A stretch of DNA of 64,000 nucleotides, taken from Endozoicomonas elysicola (lineage in GTDB: Bacteria > Pseudomonadota > Gammaproteobacteria > Pseudomonadales > Endozoicomonadaceae). Positions within the stretch are counted from its first letter, which is position 1. Each line of letters opens with the position of its first letter. The position numbers and the translations under genes are program-made. The notes under the pieces are model-generated. The model was given only the letters and a program-made list of their open reading frames with translations, had not been told where the DNA came from and did not search any database. This document shows, in pieces, positions 8,992-18,079 of the stretch. The stretch is taken from NCBI RefSeq assembly GCF_000710775.1, contig NZ_JOJP01000001.1, forward strand, positions 72,501-136,500, written 5' to 3'.

Positions 8992-10718
8992 CTATTCAGC
9001 CTCCTCACAATGCGTCCATTTCCAAGTGTCCAATGACTCAGGAAAAAAGCCATAGCATAAGCAATGAAAGGCATGGCCATCTGAACAAGCCCATAAACGC
9101 CAATCAAACGACGATTTCCCCCAGCAACCAACCCAACCGCTTCGGTTGTTACCGTCGTTACTCTTCCTGCACTGGCAAACAGTGTTGGCAGATATTGAGC
9201 AATACTGACAGCAAAGCCCAGGGCAAGACTGGCCATCAATGGCCGCCAAAGCACTCCCAGCTTTACTTGCAGAAATGTTCTCAACCAGGATCCGGATAAC
9301 AGCAGTCCCTGGTGACTATGCCGCCGGTCATAATGCTGCCAGGGACCGGTCAAACTCAGAAAGCAGTATGGCAATACGAACAGCAAATGCAGACCGGCCA
9401 CTGTCAACCAATGACCTTCGGCTCCCCACTGAAGCAACAGAATCTGAACACCAAACAAAAAAGTCATCTGTGGCACGAGCAGCGGAATATACATGGCGCC
9501 ACTGGTGACGAGAGATAGCCACCTGCCAGCTGATTCATTTTTTTGTCGTTGATGATCGTTTAGTTCAAGCAATATGACCGAGATAATGTTGGCAATAATA
9601 GTGGCGGTTAAACCAATCACGAGTGAATTTGCAATAGGTTCACTCATGCCTCCCCAGGCTCTCTCCCAACTTCGTAAAGACCAGTCTGGCCAGAGGGAAG
9701 GAAACCGCCAGCGCCAGACAAATGACCATATCAGCAGAGCCCCTCCTCCACACAGAAACAGCATGAGTAATGCCTGCCAGGCTTTTGTGGCCAACGACAG
9801 CCAGAAAGAACTGAATCGACCACGATGACCATTGGTCAACCAGTTTCTCGTCAGCTTATTCAAGAGCCATTCTGCCAGATAAAATGCTCCGACAACCGCA
9901 ACCACCAGCAGCAGTAGCAACACGCTCCCAGAAGCCGCCAGCAAACTATTGGCCAGATTCGGGTCCTGTATCCACTGAAGAATTTGCACTGCAAAGGTTG
10001 GTGGATTTGCTGGCCCAATAACCAGAGCGATATCGACAACCGAAATTGAAAACGCCAATACCGTATACACCGGCAAACGAATCATCGGGTAAAGCTGTGG
10101 CCATATCAGCTTTAACCAGGTCACTCCTGACTGGAACCCGAGACTGCTCCCAAGCCTGAGTGTGTCTGCCACAGGCAGCTGAACAATAGAAGCGGCCATC
10201 ATAAAAACCAGAAAAGGTGCTTCTTTGATAACCAGCAATAATATAAGGCTTATGCCGTATGGATCCTGAACAGTCTGCCAGTCTGGAGGATAATCCCAGC
10301 CAACAAAAGCAGCAATAAGTCGAGCTAACAAGCCACTTGGCATAAGCACAAACGCAATACCAAAAGCCAGAGCTACATGAGGAACAGCCATCAGCGGTGA
10401 CAACCAGTGCTGCACTTTATACCAAAGCGGTGTCCCCCATGAAAAGCAGATGACTCCGAAAGCAAGGAGCAGTGACAGCAGGGTCGATAAAATAGAGGTC
10501 TTTAGACTCAGCAATAACATCTCAGCCAAACCAGGAGTATCCAGAAGCCTTTGCCATGGTGTCAGGCTAAAAGTGTCAAAACCCAACACAGGCATATAGC
10601 TAAAGGCGGGCAACATGATGCTGCCTATCCCTGCTAATACCGGGAGCAAAAACAGTCCTGTCAGTCCCAGCGAGAAGAATGATGAGAAGGACGCTCGCCC
10701 CCTGAGAGTCTGCCTCAA
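8988..10718 (-). CDS. ynjC: ABC transporter permease, YnjC-like (two fused MetI-type units)
   Basis: This 576-residue inner-membrane protein has about twelve hydrophobic segments in two halves, each resembling a binding-protein-dependent permease. This is the duplicated architecture of YnjC and ThiP/FbpB-type proteins. The EAA-like cytoplasmic loops are LRLGSSLGFQSGVTWLKLIWP in the first half (about 190-210) and LLLSGSWLRTFLQVKLGVLW in the second. The start is a TTG at 10718 followed directly by a hydrophobic signal-anchor; no ATG gives a complete first helix. It lies between ynjB and ynjD on the same strand, but 260 bp separate it from ynjB, and this gap carries a palindromic repeat at 10891-10956. 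Confidence 0.87.
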   Translation of the reverse strand: MRQTLRGRASFSSFFSLGLTGLFLLPVLAGIGSIMLPAFSYMPVLGFDTFSLTPWQRLLDTPGLAEMLLLSLKTSILSTLLSLLLAFGVICFSWGTPLWYKVQHWLSPLMAVPHVALAFGIAFVLMPSGLLARLIAAFVGWDYPPDWQTVQDPYGISLILLLVIKEAPFLVFMMAASIVQLPVADTLRLGSSLGFQSGVTWLKLIWPQLYPMIRLPVYTVLAFSISVVDIALVIGPANPPTFAVQILQWIQDPNLANSLLAASGSVLLLLLVVAVVGAFYLAEWLLNKLTRNWLTNGHRGRFSSFWLSLATKAWQALLMLFLCGGGALLIWSFVWRWRFPSLWPDWSLRSWERAWGGMSEPIANSLVIGLTATIIANIISVILLELNDHQRQKNESAGRWLSLVTSGAMYIPLLVPQMTFLFGVQILLLQWGAEGHWLTVAGLHLLFVLPYCFLSLTGPWQHYDRRHSHQGLLLSGSWLRTFLQVKLGVLWRPLMASLALGFAVSIAQYLPTLFASAGRVTTVTTEAVGLVAGGNRRLIGVYGLVQMAMPFIAYAMAFFLSHWTLGNGRIVRRLNS

Positions 10719-10890
10719 AATAACTGCCCCGGTTTAAAAAAGGGAAGCGACAAAATTACGAAAGCACAAAGAAAAAAAGGCATTGGATGGCTCCAAAAAC
10801 AACATGAGAACAACCAAACAAAACTTTGGGCCTTAGTGACTTTGTGGTTCATATCTTAATATTCAGTGTATGCAGAAGTTATTGATCGAC

Positions 10891-10956
10891 TATACCCGTC
10901 ACCTTTCAAGTTGCTACTTTGTTGGCTGCGTAGCAACTTGAAATCCTATGGGTATA
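10891..10956. repeat. Short palindromic repeat TATACCCGTC...GGGTATA (copy 1)
   Basis: A 66-bp non-coding element starts TATACCCGTCACCTTTCAAG and ends in the near-mirror CTTGAAATCCTATGGGTATA, with GTTGCTAC and GTAGCAAC as inner inverted repeats. It can fold into one long hairpin. Two longer relatives occur at 13868-13949 and 40505-40648. Copy 1 lies inside the ynjB-ynjC gap, so it sits within the transporter's transcript. Confidence 0.75.
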
Positions 10957-10978
10957 TTCCTGAAGGAGTGAACAAAAC

Positions 10979-12217
10979 TCACTGGCGATATCTTGTCTTC
11001 CAGGCTTCCTCAAGTGCAGCAACCCAGGAGCTATGAGGCTCTGAAAGTGCTTTGCCTAAAGCTTCAGGAGACAGCGTTGCGGGGCCCAGTGGCAAACTCG
11101 AAAAACGTTTACGCTCCAGACTGTTTAACTGGCTCATACTGAGTACGGTAGGGTCTCCCCAGACATCCGGATTGGCCTTATGTGCCTGAGCTTCAGGAGA
11201 TAGCAGAAAATTAATAGCCACTCGGGCTCCTTCCGTAGCGTTGCTATTAAAAGGAATGGCTAGAAAGTGTGTATTCCCAAGCGTTCCCTTATCGTGAACA
11301 TAGGTTTTTACCGTTTTAGGTAATTCACCACTGGCAATGGCTGAGCTCGCATATGCGGGGTTAAACGTCATTGAAAGTAAAATTTCACCGTCGTCCAGCA
11401 TGGGGGTCAGTGCCAGATTATTTGCCGGAAACGTTTCTCCCCCTCTCCACAACAGCGGGTGAATCTCATCAAGATAGCGCCATAAAGGTGATGTAACTGC
11501 TTCAAAATCAGCTTCAGAGACCGGCTTCAATAACGCACCAGGCTCTGTCGTCAATTCACTCAACAACTGCTTGAGAAATGTCGTTCCAATGAAATCTGGC
11601 GGTAAGGGATAGGTCACACGCCCTTTATGCTTTCTGGCAAACTCAAGGAGTTCAGAAGCATTAGCTGGCGGTTTATTTACTATTTCGGTGTCATAAATAA
11701 ACACCAGTTGCGCCATACCCCATGGAGCCTCCAAGCCATCAACCGGCTCCCCAAAGTCCAGTATGGTGGTAGGATTCTGCTGCGGGTCTATCCCCTGAAA
11801 TGAAGGTAACTCTCGAACAAAGGGCCCGTAAAGCAACCCGTTATGCTTCATGGACCGGAAGTTTTCACCATTAATCCAGATCAGGTCGACGGTACCCCTG
11901 TCTTTGCGTCCAGCCATTTTTTCAGCAAGAACACGGCTGACAACACTGGACGTATCACTGACTTTGACATGCTCCAGAGTGATACCGTAGCGTTCATCGA
12001 TCTGCTCTGCAGCCCAGTCAATATAATCATTGATCTGCTCACTGCCCCCCCAGGCATTAAAGTAAACAGTTTGACCTTTTGCCTTATCGACTGTCTGTTG
12101 CCAAGTCGTGGTCTTTGCCTCGGCTTGACTTATAGCTGCAGTACTGTGTGTTAAAAGTGCCATTGCCATGACCGCAGTAGTCATCAGACTTTTGCTCCAT
12201 GTCCGTATGCTTTTCAT
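10979..12217 (-). CDS. ynjB: ABC transporter substrate-binding protein, YnjB-like
   Basis: A periplasmic solute-binding protein of the YnjB family that would deliver substrate to the YnjCD transporter. The ATG at 12217 (MKSIRTWSKSLMTTAVMAMA) gives a clean Sec signal peptide ending near AISQAEA and has GAGGAG six bases upstream; an ATG 12 bases earlier lacks a site. The mature part has the type-II binding-protein pattern, for example TVYFNAWGGSEQINDYIDW near the N-terminus and LAIPFNSNATEGARVAINFLLSPEAQA near residue 330. The CPXCG gene ends 13 bp upstream on the same strand, so the two may be co-transcribed. The ligand cannot be told from the sequence. Confidence 0.86.
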   Translation of the reverse strand: MKSIRTWSKSLMTTAVMAMALLTHSTAAISQAEAKTTTWQQTVDKAKGQTVYFNAWGGSEQINDYIDWAAEQIDERYGITLEHVKVSDTSSVVSRVLAEKMAGRKDRGTVDLIWINGENFRSMKHNGLLYGPFVRELPSFQGIDPQQNPTTILDFGEPVDGLEAPWGMAQLVFIYDTEIVNKPPANASELLEFARKHKGRVTYPLPPDFIGTTFLKQLLSELTTEPGALLKPVSEADFEAVTSPLWRYLDEIHPLLWRGGETFPANNLALTPMLDDGEILLSMTFNPAYASSAIASGELPKTVKTYVHDKGTLGNTHFLAIPFNSNATEGARVAINFLLSPEAQAHKANPDVWGDPTVLSMSQLNSLERKRFSSLPLGPATLSPEALGKALSEPHSSWVAALEEAWKTRYRQ

Positions 12218-12230
12218 TTCGCTCCTCATT

Positions 12231-12437
12231 TCAAGCGTCAGACTCCGTCTTTAATTGACAGTAAAAGCTGCCCTGGTCATCGATAGAGAGCATTACAACA
12301 ATGGGCCGACAGCATACCTGACAATCCTCAATGTATATCAATGATTCAGTACTGTCGTTAAGACCCGCATCCAAAAGCAATTCGATGCGCTCCCCGCAAT
12401 ATGGGCAATGGTCCTGCCAGCTTATCCACTCATCCAT
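12231..12437 (-). CDS. CPXCG-motif cysteine-rich zinc-ribbon protein
   Basis: A 68-residue protein with two cysteine pairs, CPYCG near the N-terminus and CQVCC about 30 residues later. This is the pattern of the small CPXCG-motif family, predicted zinc ribbons of unknown role. The ATG at 12437 is preferred over the upstream in-frame GTG because AAGG lies eight bases before it. It sits between serB and ynjB on the same strand with short gaps. Nothing here indicates a transport function, and the neighbourhood may be incidental. Confidence 0.75.
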   Translation of the reverse strand: MDEWISWQDHCPYCGERIELLLDAGLNDSTESLIYIEDCQVCCRPIVVMLSIDDQGSFYCQLKTESDA

Positions 12438-12469
12438 CGCAAACACCTTGTTATAGACTGCATCAGGAA

Positions 12470-13735
12470 CTATCCCCCCAGAGAATCAAGGTCCTTCTCA
12501 CTGAAACCAAGAAGATAAAGAATGCTGTCTAAGCCTAATGTAGAAATTGACTGACGGGCACTCTGCTTCACCATTGGCTTGGCCCGAAATGCAATCCCCA
12601 GCCCTGCCACGCTAAGCATAGGCAGATCATTAGCCCCATCACCCACGGCAATCACCTGATTAAGGGAGATCCCCTCTTCCGAGGCAATCTGCTGCAACAG
12701 TGTTGCTTTCCGTTCACCATTAACAATCTCACCTGTCACCTGCCCGGTAACCTTGCCATTAACAACTTCCAGCTCATTAGCATGGATATAATCTATACCC
12801 AGCTTTTCCTGAAGGTAGCGGGCAAAGTAGGTAAACCCTCCAGACAGAATGGCTGTGCGGTATCCCAGTGAACGAAGCGTCCGAATCAGCGTTTCTGCAC
12901 CTTCCGTCAAAGGTAATTCTCTGGCAATACCCGCCAGAACAGATTCATCAAGACCTTTTAACATAGCCAGGCGTTCACGGAAGCTTTCATTAAAATCCAG
13001 CTCTCCCTGCATCGCCCGTTCAGTAATTTCAGCAACCTGATCACCTACACCAGCCGCTTCCGCCAACAGATCAATGACTTCAGCTTCGATCAGGGTGGAA
13101 TCCATATCAAAGACAACCAGTCGGCGGTTTCGACGATAAATACTGTCTTCTTGAAATGCTACGTCTGCATCGAGGTCAGCGGTTAGATTAAGAAAGTCTG
13201 CCCGCAACTTATCAAGGTTCGGGGCCGTTCCCCTGACCGAGAATTCCAGGCAAGATGAACGGCGACTGTCATTCTCTCTATTTTGCAGGGCAGTTTTCAG
13301 TGAACGACGACCGGAAAGACGGGAAATATGATCAATATTCAAACCATGAGCCGCAGTAATACCTGATACTCTGGCAATTTGCTCCGCCGTCACATTGCGT
13401 GATAGCAACGTCAATATATAGCGATTCTTGCCTTGTTCCGACACCCAATGTTCATAATCATCTTCGGAAACCGGCTGATAACTGAACTGCAGGTCACTTT
13501 CATGGAAATGGAAAAGAAGATCTTTCAGCACCGCAGCAGAATGACCATTACCTGAAGCCAGGTCCGGAAGGCGAACAAGGATCCCCCAAGTCAAGGTATC
13601 GTGGATCACAGACTGACCAATATCCAGAATTTCCAGACCGTAGTCGGCCATGATGGAGGTGATGGATGAGGTGAGTCCCGGCTTGTCTCGGCCAGTAACA
13701 TTTATCAGTATTATATCGCTCACTGGGTAATCCAA
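12470..13735 (-). CDS. serB: Phosphoserine phosphatase SerB
   Basis: This enzyme catalyses the last step of serine synthesis, hydrolysing O-phosphoserine. The N-terminal half holds two ACT-like regulatory domains (LINVTGRDKPGLTSSITSIM at residue 9 and LTLLSRNVTAEQIARVSGI near 107), as in the long 400-residue SerB of Pseudomonas. The C-terminal HAD phosphatase has motif I DMDSTLI (nucleophile Asp near residue 210), motif II LSGGFTYF and motif III GDGANDLPML. It follows the fimX region as in Pseudomonas (fimX-serB), except that the CPXCG-ynjBCD block intervenes here. Confidence 0.95.
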   Translation of the reverse strand: MDYPVSDIILINVTGRDKPGLTSSITSIMADYGLEILDIGQSVIHDTLTWGILVRLPDLASGNGHSAAVLKDLLFHFHESDLQFSYQPVSEDDYEHWVSEQGKNRYILTLLSRNVTAEQIARVSGITAAHGLNIDHISRLSGRRSLKTALQNRENDSRRSSCLEFSVRGTAPNLDKLRADFLNLTADLDADVAFQEDSIYRRNRRLVVFDMDSTLIEAEVIDLLAEAAGVGDQVAEITERAMQGELDFNESFRERLAMLKGLDESVLAGIARELPLTEGAETLIRTLRSLGYRTAILSGGFTYFARYLQEKLGIDYIHANELEVVNGKVTGQVTGEIVNGERKATLLQQIASEEGISLNQVIAVGDGANDLPMLSVAGLGIAFRAKPMVKQSARQSISTLGLDSILYLLGFSEKDLDSLGG

Positions 13736-13867
13736 TTCTCTGGTCGATGCAGGGCATCAGTTTACCACAGGGATTTTACTGAAAGCAGAAAGAGTTCTGA
13801 TAGGATATAACTTCCACTTATTTTTCAGCCTGGCTCTTTCCAAAGTCGAGACGTTTCTACCCATGTA

Positions 13868-13949
13868 TATACCCGTCGCCTTTAAAACTGCTACTACGCT
13901 GGCTTCGCTTACTTGCCACCTTGTAGCAACTCAACATCCTTTGGGTATA
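13868..13949. repeat. Short palindromic repeat TATACCCGTCGCC...GGGTATA (copy 2)
   Basis: An 82-bp relative of the elements at 10891 and 40505: outer inverted repeat TATACCC/GGGTATA, inner TGCTAC/GTAGCA, and a central TTCGCTTACTTGCC. It lies in the divergent promoter region between serB and the membrane gene at 14003, about 50 bp before the latter's start. Confidence 0.75.
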
Positions 13950-14002
13950 GTAAGAGCAATATTACATTACGATCATTGGCTTTGTGTTCAGGAGCTTAAC
14001 TT

Positions 14003-15271
14003 TTGAAGAAGCGTATCTTCACGCCAGATCTGTTTACACGGTTCATATCCCGTTTTTCCATTCGTACCCAGCTTATGCTTCTTTTCGGGTTGCTGATGGT
14101 GACCCTGACCATAGGAATGTCACTGGTAATCAGCAATGAGATTGACTCGTCAAGTCAACACCAGGCTGACAGCATTGGCCAACTGCTAAGCGAACAGACC
14201 GCTAGTGCCGCAACTGACATGCTAGTCACAGGAGACAGACTCAGTCTCAATGTTCTGCTCAGCCAGCTTGTACAGAATCCCTATGTTGCTGAAGCCAGTA
14301 TATACAGCATCGACAACCAGAGAATTGCCAAGGCCATTTCCAAAACGGCCGATGAAGACATCCGGCATCCGGTTTATTCATCCCCCATTCACTATCAAGA
14401 TGTCATTGCCGGTTATGCCCGCTTATCACTCAATGAAGATCTGCTGAGCCAGAAGCCCAAAGAAGCCCTGTTCGTTATTATCGCCATTAGCCTTCTGCTG
14501 CTTCTGGCTGGGCTGATTGCTCTACAAATCTATGCATCCAGCATAGCCTCTCAGCTAAGCCTGATTGAAAGACAGTTGCGTTCTATTTTACCTCCTGGCA
14601 ATCCAACGCCTCCGGTGACTGGTGAAATTGCCAGAGTTTCCGCCTTTGTGGAGCAGCAACTGCTCGAAAAGAAAATGGCCGAGCCGGAAGAAAAAGTGGA
14701 AGACAAACCGGAAACAGCGATGATCGCAGCAATCAAAGTCAAAAATCTGGGCAGACTTCAGCAGTTACTGGCTCCCAGGGACTTACAGGACATCCTTCGA
14801 ACCCATAGCCAGATCATCAATGAAGCCGCAAACTATTACGACGGGGAGATTACTTATACGCCTGAAGGCAATGCCTATCTGCGCTTTTCCAGTAAAGAGA
14901 GCCAGACATTTACGTCAGATGCCTTATTTTGCTGTCTCATGATCGAAGCACTGACTGAAAAAGCCGGAGCGATCAATATTGCCAGGGCTCATATTGGTAT
15001 TGGCCTCAGCGTTAGTGATCAGCAGACAGAATTCCCTGAAGAACAGCACCCAGCCTTGGGGGACAGCGCTGCCAGCCAGGCACTGACTCTGGGCAACCTC
15101 CCAGATATGGATGGTATTTATATGTACCGTTCAGAAGCCAGCTGGCTTCCATCAGACCTCCCTGACTTTGAGGCCCTGGATAGCGAAATCATCAAAATCA
15201 AGGGCATCAAAAATGAGCAGGCCAATGAGCTGAGAGGTCAGATTTATGAGATGGAGTCCATTCTGGAGTAG
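14003..15271 (+). CDS. SerB-linked membrane protein with YtjB/AhpA-like N-terminus
   Basis: A 422-residue inner-membrane protein with one transmembrane helix near residues 25-45, a periplasmic loop of about 110 residues and a second helix near 154-175, followed by a cytoplasmic part of about 245 residues. The N-terminal half resembles YtjB (Smp/AhpA), encoded beside serB in enterobacteria. The cytoplasmic part has no obvious catalytic motif; LGRLQQLLAPRDLQDIL and later segments are reminiscent of a divergent nucleotide-cyclase-like fold, which I cannot confirm. The start is a TTG at 14003 supported by AGGAG eight bases upstream. It is divergent from serB, with repeat copy 2 between them. Confidence 0.6.
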   Translation: MKKRIFTPDLFTRFISRFSIRTQLMLLFGLLMVTLTIGMSLVISNEIDSSSQHQADSIGQLLSEQTASAATDMLVTGDRLSLNVLLSQLVQNPYVAEASIYSIDNQRIAKAISKTADEDIRHPVYSSPIHYQDVIAGYARLSLNEDLLSQKPKEALFVIIAISLLLLLAGLIALQIYASSIASQLSLIERQLRSILPPGNPTPPVTGEIARVSAFVEQQLLEKKMAEPEEKVEDKPETAMIAAIKVKNLGRLQQLLAPRDLQDILRTHSQIINEAANYYDGEITYTPEGNAYLRFSSKESQTFTSDALFCCLMIEALTEKAGAINIARAHIGIGLSVSDQQTEFPEEQHPALGDSAASQALTLGNLPDMDGIYMYRSEASWLPSDLPDFEALDSEIIKIKGIKNEQANELRGQIYEMESILE

Positions 15272-15316
15272 ACCCTGTTAACGTTCGGCGACTCAGAAAA
15301 ATGCCAACAGAGCCTA

Positions 15317-15479
15317 GGAGCCTGTCGGACTTACCACTGACCTACTGAGAAAAAGCCGAACCTGTCCATTTTTTATGCTGTTTTTCGTTGAATAGCCCCG
15401 CTATTCGCCTAAAATCAGCATAAAATCTGCCTCAAACCGGACTTTTTCTCGTTACGGTCGGCTAAGTCCGACAGGCTCC
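15317..15479. mobile_element. 163-bp MITE with 17-bp perfect terminal inverted repeats (copy 2)
   Basis: The ends are GGAGCCTGTCGGACTTA and its exact reverse complement. The interior is non-coding with nested inverted repeats (TTTTATGCTG/CAGCATAAAA) and ACTTTTTCTCGTTACGG, matching the element at 8224-8368 in reverse orientation. It lies between the convergent genes at 14003 and hisF, so it could also act as a bidirectional terminator. No clear target-site duplication is visible. Confidence 0.8.
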
Positions 15480-15528
15480 CAGGGGGCGTTCACACTTAGC
15501 CATGAGACCAGTTGACCAGTGAGTCCTC

Positions 15529-16302
15529 CTAAAGCCTCATCTCAATCCCCTGATTGGCCATATACTGTTTGGCTTCAGGAATAGAGTACTGACCGAAGTG
15601 AAAAATGCTGGCAGCCAGTACTGCATCCGCCTTGCCTTCCTTGATGCCATCAACGAGATGATCCAGGTTTCCGGCACCGCCGGATGCAATCACGGGAATA
15701 CCCACCGACTCTGAGATAGCCCTGGTTACTCCCAGGTCGTATCCATTTTTGACGCCATCCTGATCCATACTGGTCAGCAGAATTTCTCCTGCGCCAAGCT
15801 TTTCCATCTTCAAGGCCCATTCCACAGCATCAAGGCCTGTAGGTTTCCGTCCACCGTGGGTGAAGATCTCCCAACGATCTCGCTCTCCGAATTTGCTCAC
15901 CTTCTTGGCATCAATTGCCACGACAATACATTGTGAGCCAAATCGGTCAGCGGCTTCCTGAACAAATTCAGGATTAAAAACAGCGGCCGTGTTGATGCTG
16001 ACTTTATCTGCACCCGCATTGAGCATGGTACGAATATCTTCCACTTTCCGAATACCACCACCAACGGTGAGAGGGATAAATACCTCACTAGCCATACGCT
16101 CAACAGTATGTACTGTTGTGTCACGATCTTCATGACTGGCCGTAATGTCCAGAAAGGTTATCTCATCAGCGCCCGCTTCATTATAGCGACGGGCGACTTC
16201 TACCGGGTCACCTGCATCACGGATATCAACAAACTGTACACCTTTTACAACCCGGCCATTTTCGACATCGAGACAGGGAATTATTCTTTTAGCCAGCCCC
16301 AT
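15529..16302 (-). CDS. hisF: Imidazole glycerol phosphate synthase, cyclase subunit HisF
   Basis: HisF joins PRFAR with ammonia supplied by HisH to form imidazole glycerol phosphate and AICAR. The 257-residue TIM barrel has the catalytic aspartates in IPCLDVENG (D11) and LLTSMDQDG (about D130), and phosphate-binding loops VGGGIR and ASGGAG. It is the last gene of the hisB-hisH-hisA-DUF4870-hisF run, all on the minus strand with tiny gaps, so it is very probably co-transcribed. Length and residues are normal. Confidence 0.97.
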   Translation of the reverse strand: MGLAKRIIPCLDVENGRVVKGVQFVDIRDAGDPVEVARRYNEAGADEITFLDITASHEDRDTTVHTVERMASEVFIPLTVGGGIRKVEDIRTMLNAGADKVSINTAAVFNPEFVQEAADRFGSQCIVVAIDAKKVSKFGERDRWEIFTHGGRKPTGLDAVEWALKMEKLGAGEILLTSMDQDGVKNGYDLGVTRAISESVGIPVIASGGAGNLDHLVDGIKEGKADAVLAASIFHFGQYSIPEAKQYMANQGIEMRL

Positions 16303-16322
16303 TACTTCAACCTTTTTGAAAT

Positions 16323-16709
16323 CTAATTGACCAAGCGTAGTGACATTGGATAACGATAGAACTCACCACTACCTGCTTTCATGGCAGCCCTGACCATGAA
16401 AACCAGTACTACAATGGCAATCACCGGAACCAGTGGCAATAACAACAGCCCTACCAGCATTAACTTGAGGATAACCCAGAGAGTAACCAGCAGAGTGATA
16501 GTGATCTGAAAATTCAGGGATTCTCTGGCATGATGCTCGATAAAGAGCGATTTATCCCGTTTCATCAGCCAGATCACCAGCGGTATGACAATATTCAACC
16601 CAGGAACCATAAAGCCGAACAGCGGCAGAAGGTGCGCCAGCACGGCCATATTTTTATCATCCCGATTAATAGAAGGCGTGTTCATGGGGGGAATACCAGA
16701 ATCATTCAT
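16323..16709 (-). CDS. DUF4870-family small membrane protein inside the his operon
   Basis: About 128 residues with three hydrophobic segments: [17 protein letters not shown], a strongly hydrophobic stretch of 30 or so residues, and [18 protein letters not shown]. The [17 protein letters not shown] segment ([16 protein letters not shown]) is the hallmark of the DUF4870/Tic20-like family. The ATG at 16709 overlaps the hisA stop by 8 bp, and the gene ends 21 bp before hisF, so it is embedded in the histidine operon. No enzymatic role in histidine synthesis is known for the family; the location may only ensure expression. An ATG at 16685 is an alternative start. Confidence 0.8.
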   Translation of the reverse strand: MNDSGIPPMNTPSINRDDKNMAVLAHLLPLFGFMVPGLNIVIPLVIWLMKRDKSLFIEHHARESLNFQITITLLVTLWVILKLMLVGLLLLPLVPVIAIVVLVFMVRAAMKAGSGEFYRYPMSLRLVN

Positions 16710-17430
16710 CGCAGTAGCTTTGAGCCTCGGACAAGCTAAGTGTCCCTTCATAAATGGCACGACCGGTGATCGCCCCTTCAATCCCTTCCCTGGCAACTGC
16801 TTTCAGGGCACGTATATCATCCATGTTAGTGATACCGCCTGAAGCAATCACGGGAATCGACATGCTGTTTGCCAATTGCCGGGTTGCTTCAACATTCACA
16901 CCCTGCATCATGCCATCCCGGGCAATATCGGTATAGACGATGGCAGAGACACCATCCTGCTCGAACTGACGTGCAAGCGAAATGGCTTGAGTGTCGGTAA
17001 CTTTGGCCCAACCATCCGTTGCTACCAAACCATCACGTGCATCAATACCTACGATCACATGACCAGAAAACTTCTGGCAGGCTTCTCTGACAAAGTCAGG
17101 GTCTGTAACCGCTTTAGTACCAATAATGACCCAGGAAACGCCGGAGTCCAGATAGGCTTCTATTGTGGAAAGATCGCGAATGCCCCCACCAATCTGCACT
17201 GGCAGGTCAGGGTACTCTGCAGTAATGCCACGAACTGCATCAGCATTCAGGGGCTTGCCGGCAAACGCGCCATTCAGATCAACCAGGTGAAGCCTGCGAC
17301 AACCGGCATCAACCCACCGACTAGCCATGGCAACCGGATCATCACCAAAGACAGTGGCATCATCCATTTCCCCCTGACGCAGTCGGACACAGGCACCATC
17401 TTTCAAATCAATCGCAGGAATTATCAACAT
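16702..17430 (-). CDS. hisA: HisA, ProFAR isomerase
   Basis: This enzyme converts ProFAR to PRFAR in histidine synthesis. It is a TIM-barrel paralog of HisF with catalytic Asp in IPAIDLKDG (D8) and [12 protein letters not shown] (about D130), and phosphate loops VQIGGGIR and ASGGI. The ATG at 17430 gives the normal N-terminus MLIIPAIDL and lies two bases after the hisH stop, whose last codons provide the GGAAG ribosome site. An ATG five codons upstream would overlap hisH and is less likely. Confidence 0.96.
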   Translation of the reverse strand: MLIIPAIDLKDGACVRLRQGEMDDATVFGDDPVAMASRWVDAGCRRLHLVDLNGAFAGKPLNADAVRGITAEYPDLPVQIGGGIRDLSTIEAYLDSGVSWVIIGTKAVTDPDFVREACQKFSGHVIVGIDARDGLVATDGWAKVTDTQAISLARQFEQDGVSAIVYTDIARDGMMQGVNVEATRQLANSMSIPVIASGGITNMDDIRALKAVAREGIEGAITGRAIYEGTLSLSEAQSYCDE

Positions 17431-17432
17431 CG

Positions 17433-18077
17433 TTATGGCTTCCACTTCAGATAATTTTCGAGTAGCTGCAGTCCATTTGCGGCACTTTTTTCAGGGTGAA
17501 ACTGCACAGCAAAGATATTTTCATGGCCAAGGGCAACATCGAAACCAAGGCCATACTCACTTCTCCCCACCACCATAGCTTCACTGGCAACATGAGCATA
17601 ATAGCTGTGCACGAAATAGAACCGGGCATTGTCATCAACACCCAGCCAGAGAGGGTGCGATGGCTCAACCTGGCTGACCGGGCTCCAGCCCATATGAGGG
17701 ACTTTCAACCGGGATCCTTCGCTATCACGAAGTTCTTTACCAAAAAACTTCACATCTCCAGGCAAGAGCCCAAGGCACTCAACACCACCATTCTCTTCAC
17801 TGTGATCAAGCAGCACCTGCATGCCAACACAAATGCCAAGCAGTGGACGGGTAGCGACAACTTCACGAACAACCTCATCAACACCATGGCGCAAAATTTC
17901 AGCCATACAGTCACGAATTGCACCAACTCCAGGAAGCACAGCCTTATCTGCAGCCAGTATTTGCTCAGGATCGGATGTGACAATTACCCGGGTATTTGCA
18001 TCTGCAACATGTTCCAGTGCTTTACTGACGGAGTGAAGGTTTCCCATACCATAATCAATGACAGCGACCGTCTTCAT
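17433..18077 (-). CDS. hisH: Imidazole glycerol phosphate synthase, glutaminase subunit HisH
   Basis: A class-I glutamine amidotransferase that supplies ammonia to HisF. The 214-residue protein shows the nucleophile elbow GICVGM (Cys about residue 83) and the catalytic His-Glu pair in AVQFHPEKS. Its ATG lies two bases after the hisB stop and its TAA two bases before hisA, so the three genes form a tight operon. Confidence 0.96.
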   Translation of the reverse strand: MKTVAVIDYGMGNLHSVSKALEHVADANTRVIVTSDPEQILAADKAVLPGVGAIRDCMAEILRHGVDEVVREVVATRPLLGICVGMQVLLDHSEENGGVECLGLLPGDVKFFGKELRDSEGSRLKVPHMGWSPVSQVEPSHPLWLGVDDNARFYFVHSYYAHVASEAMVVGRSEYGLGFDVALGHENIFAVQFHPEKSAANGLQLLENYLKWKP

Positions 18078-18079
18078 GG

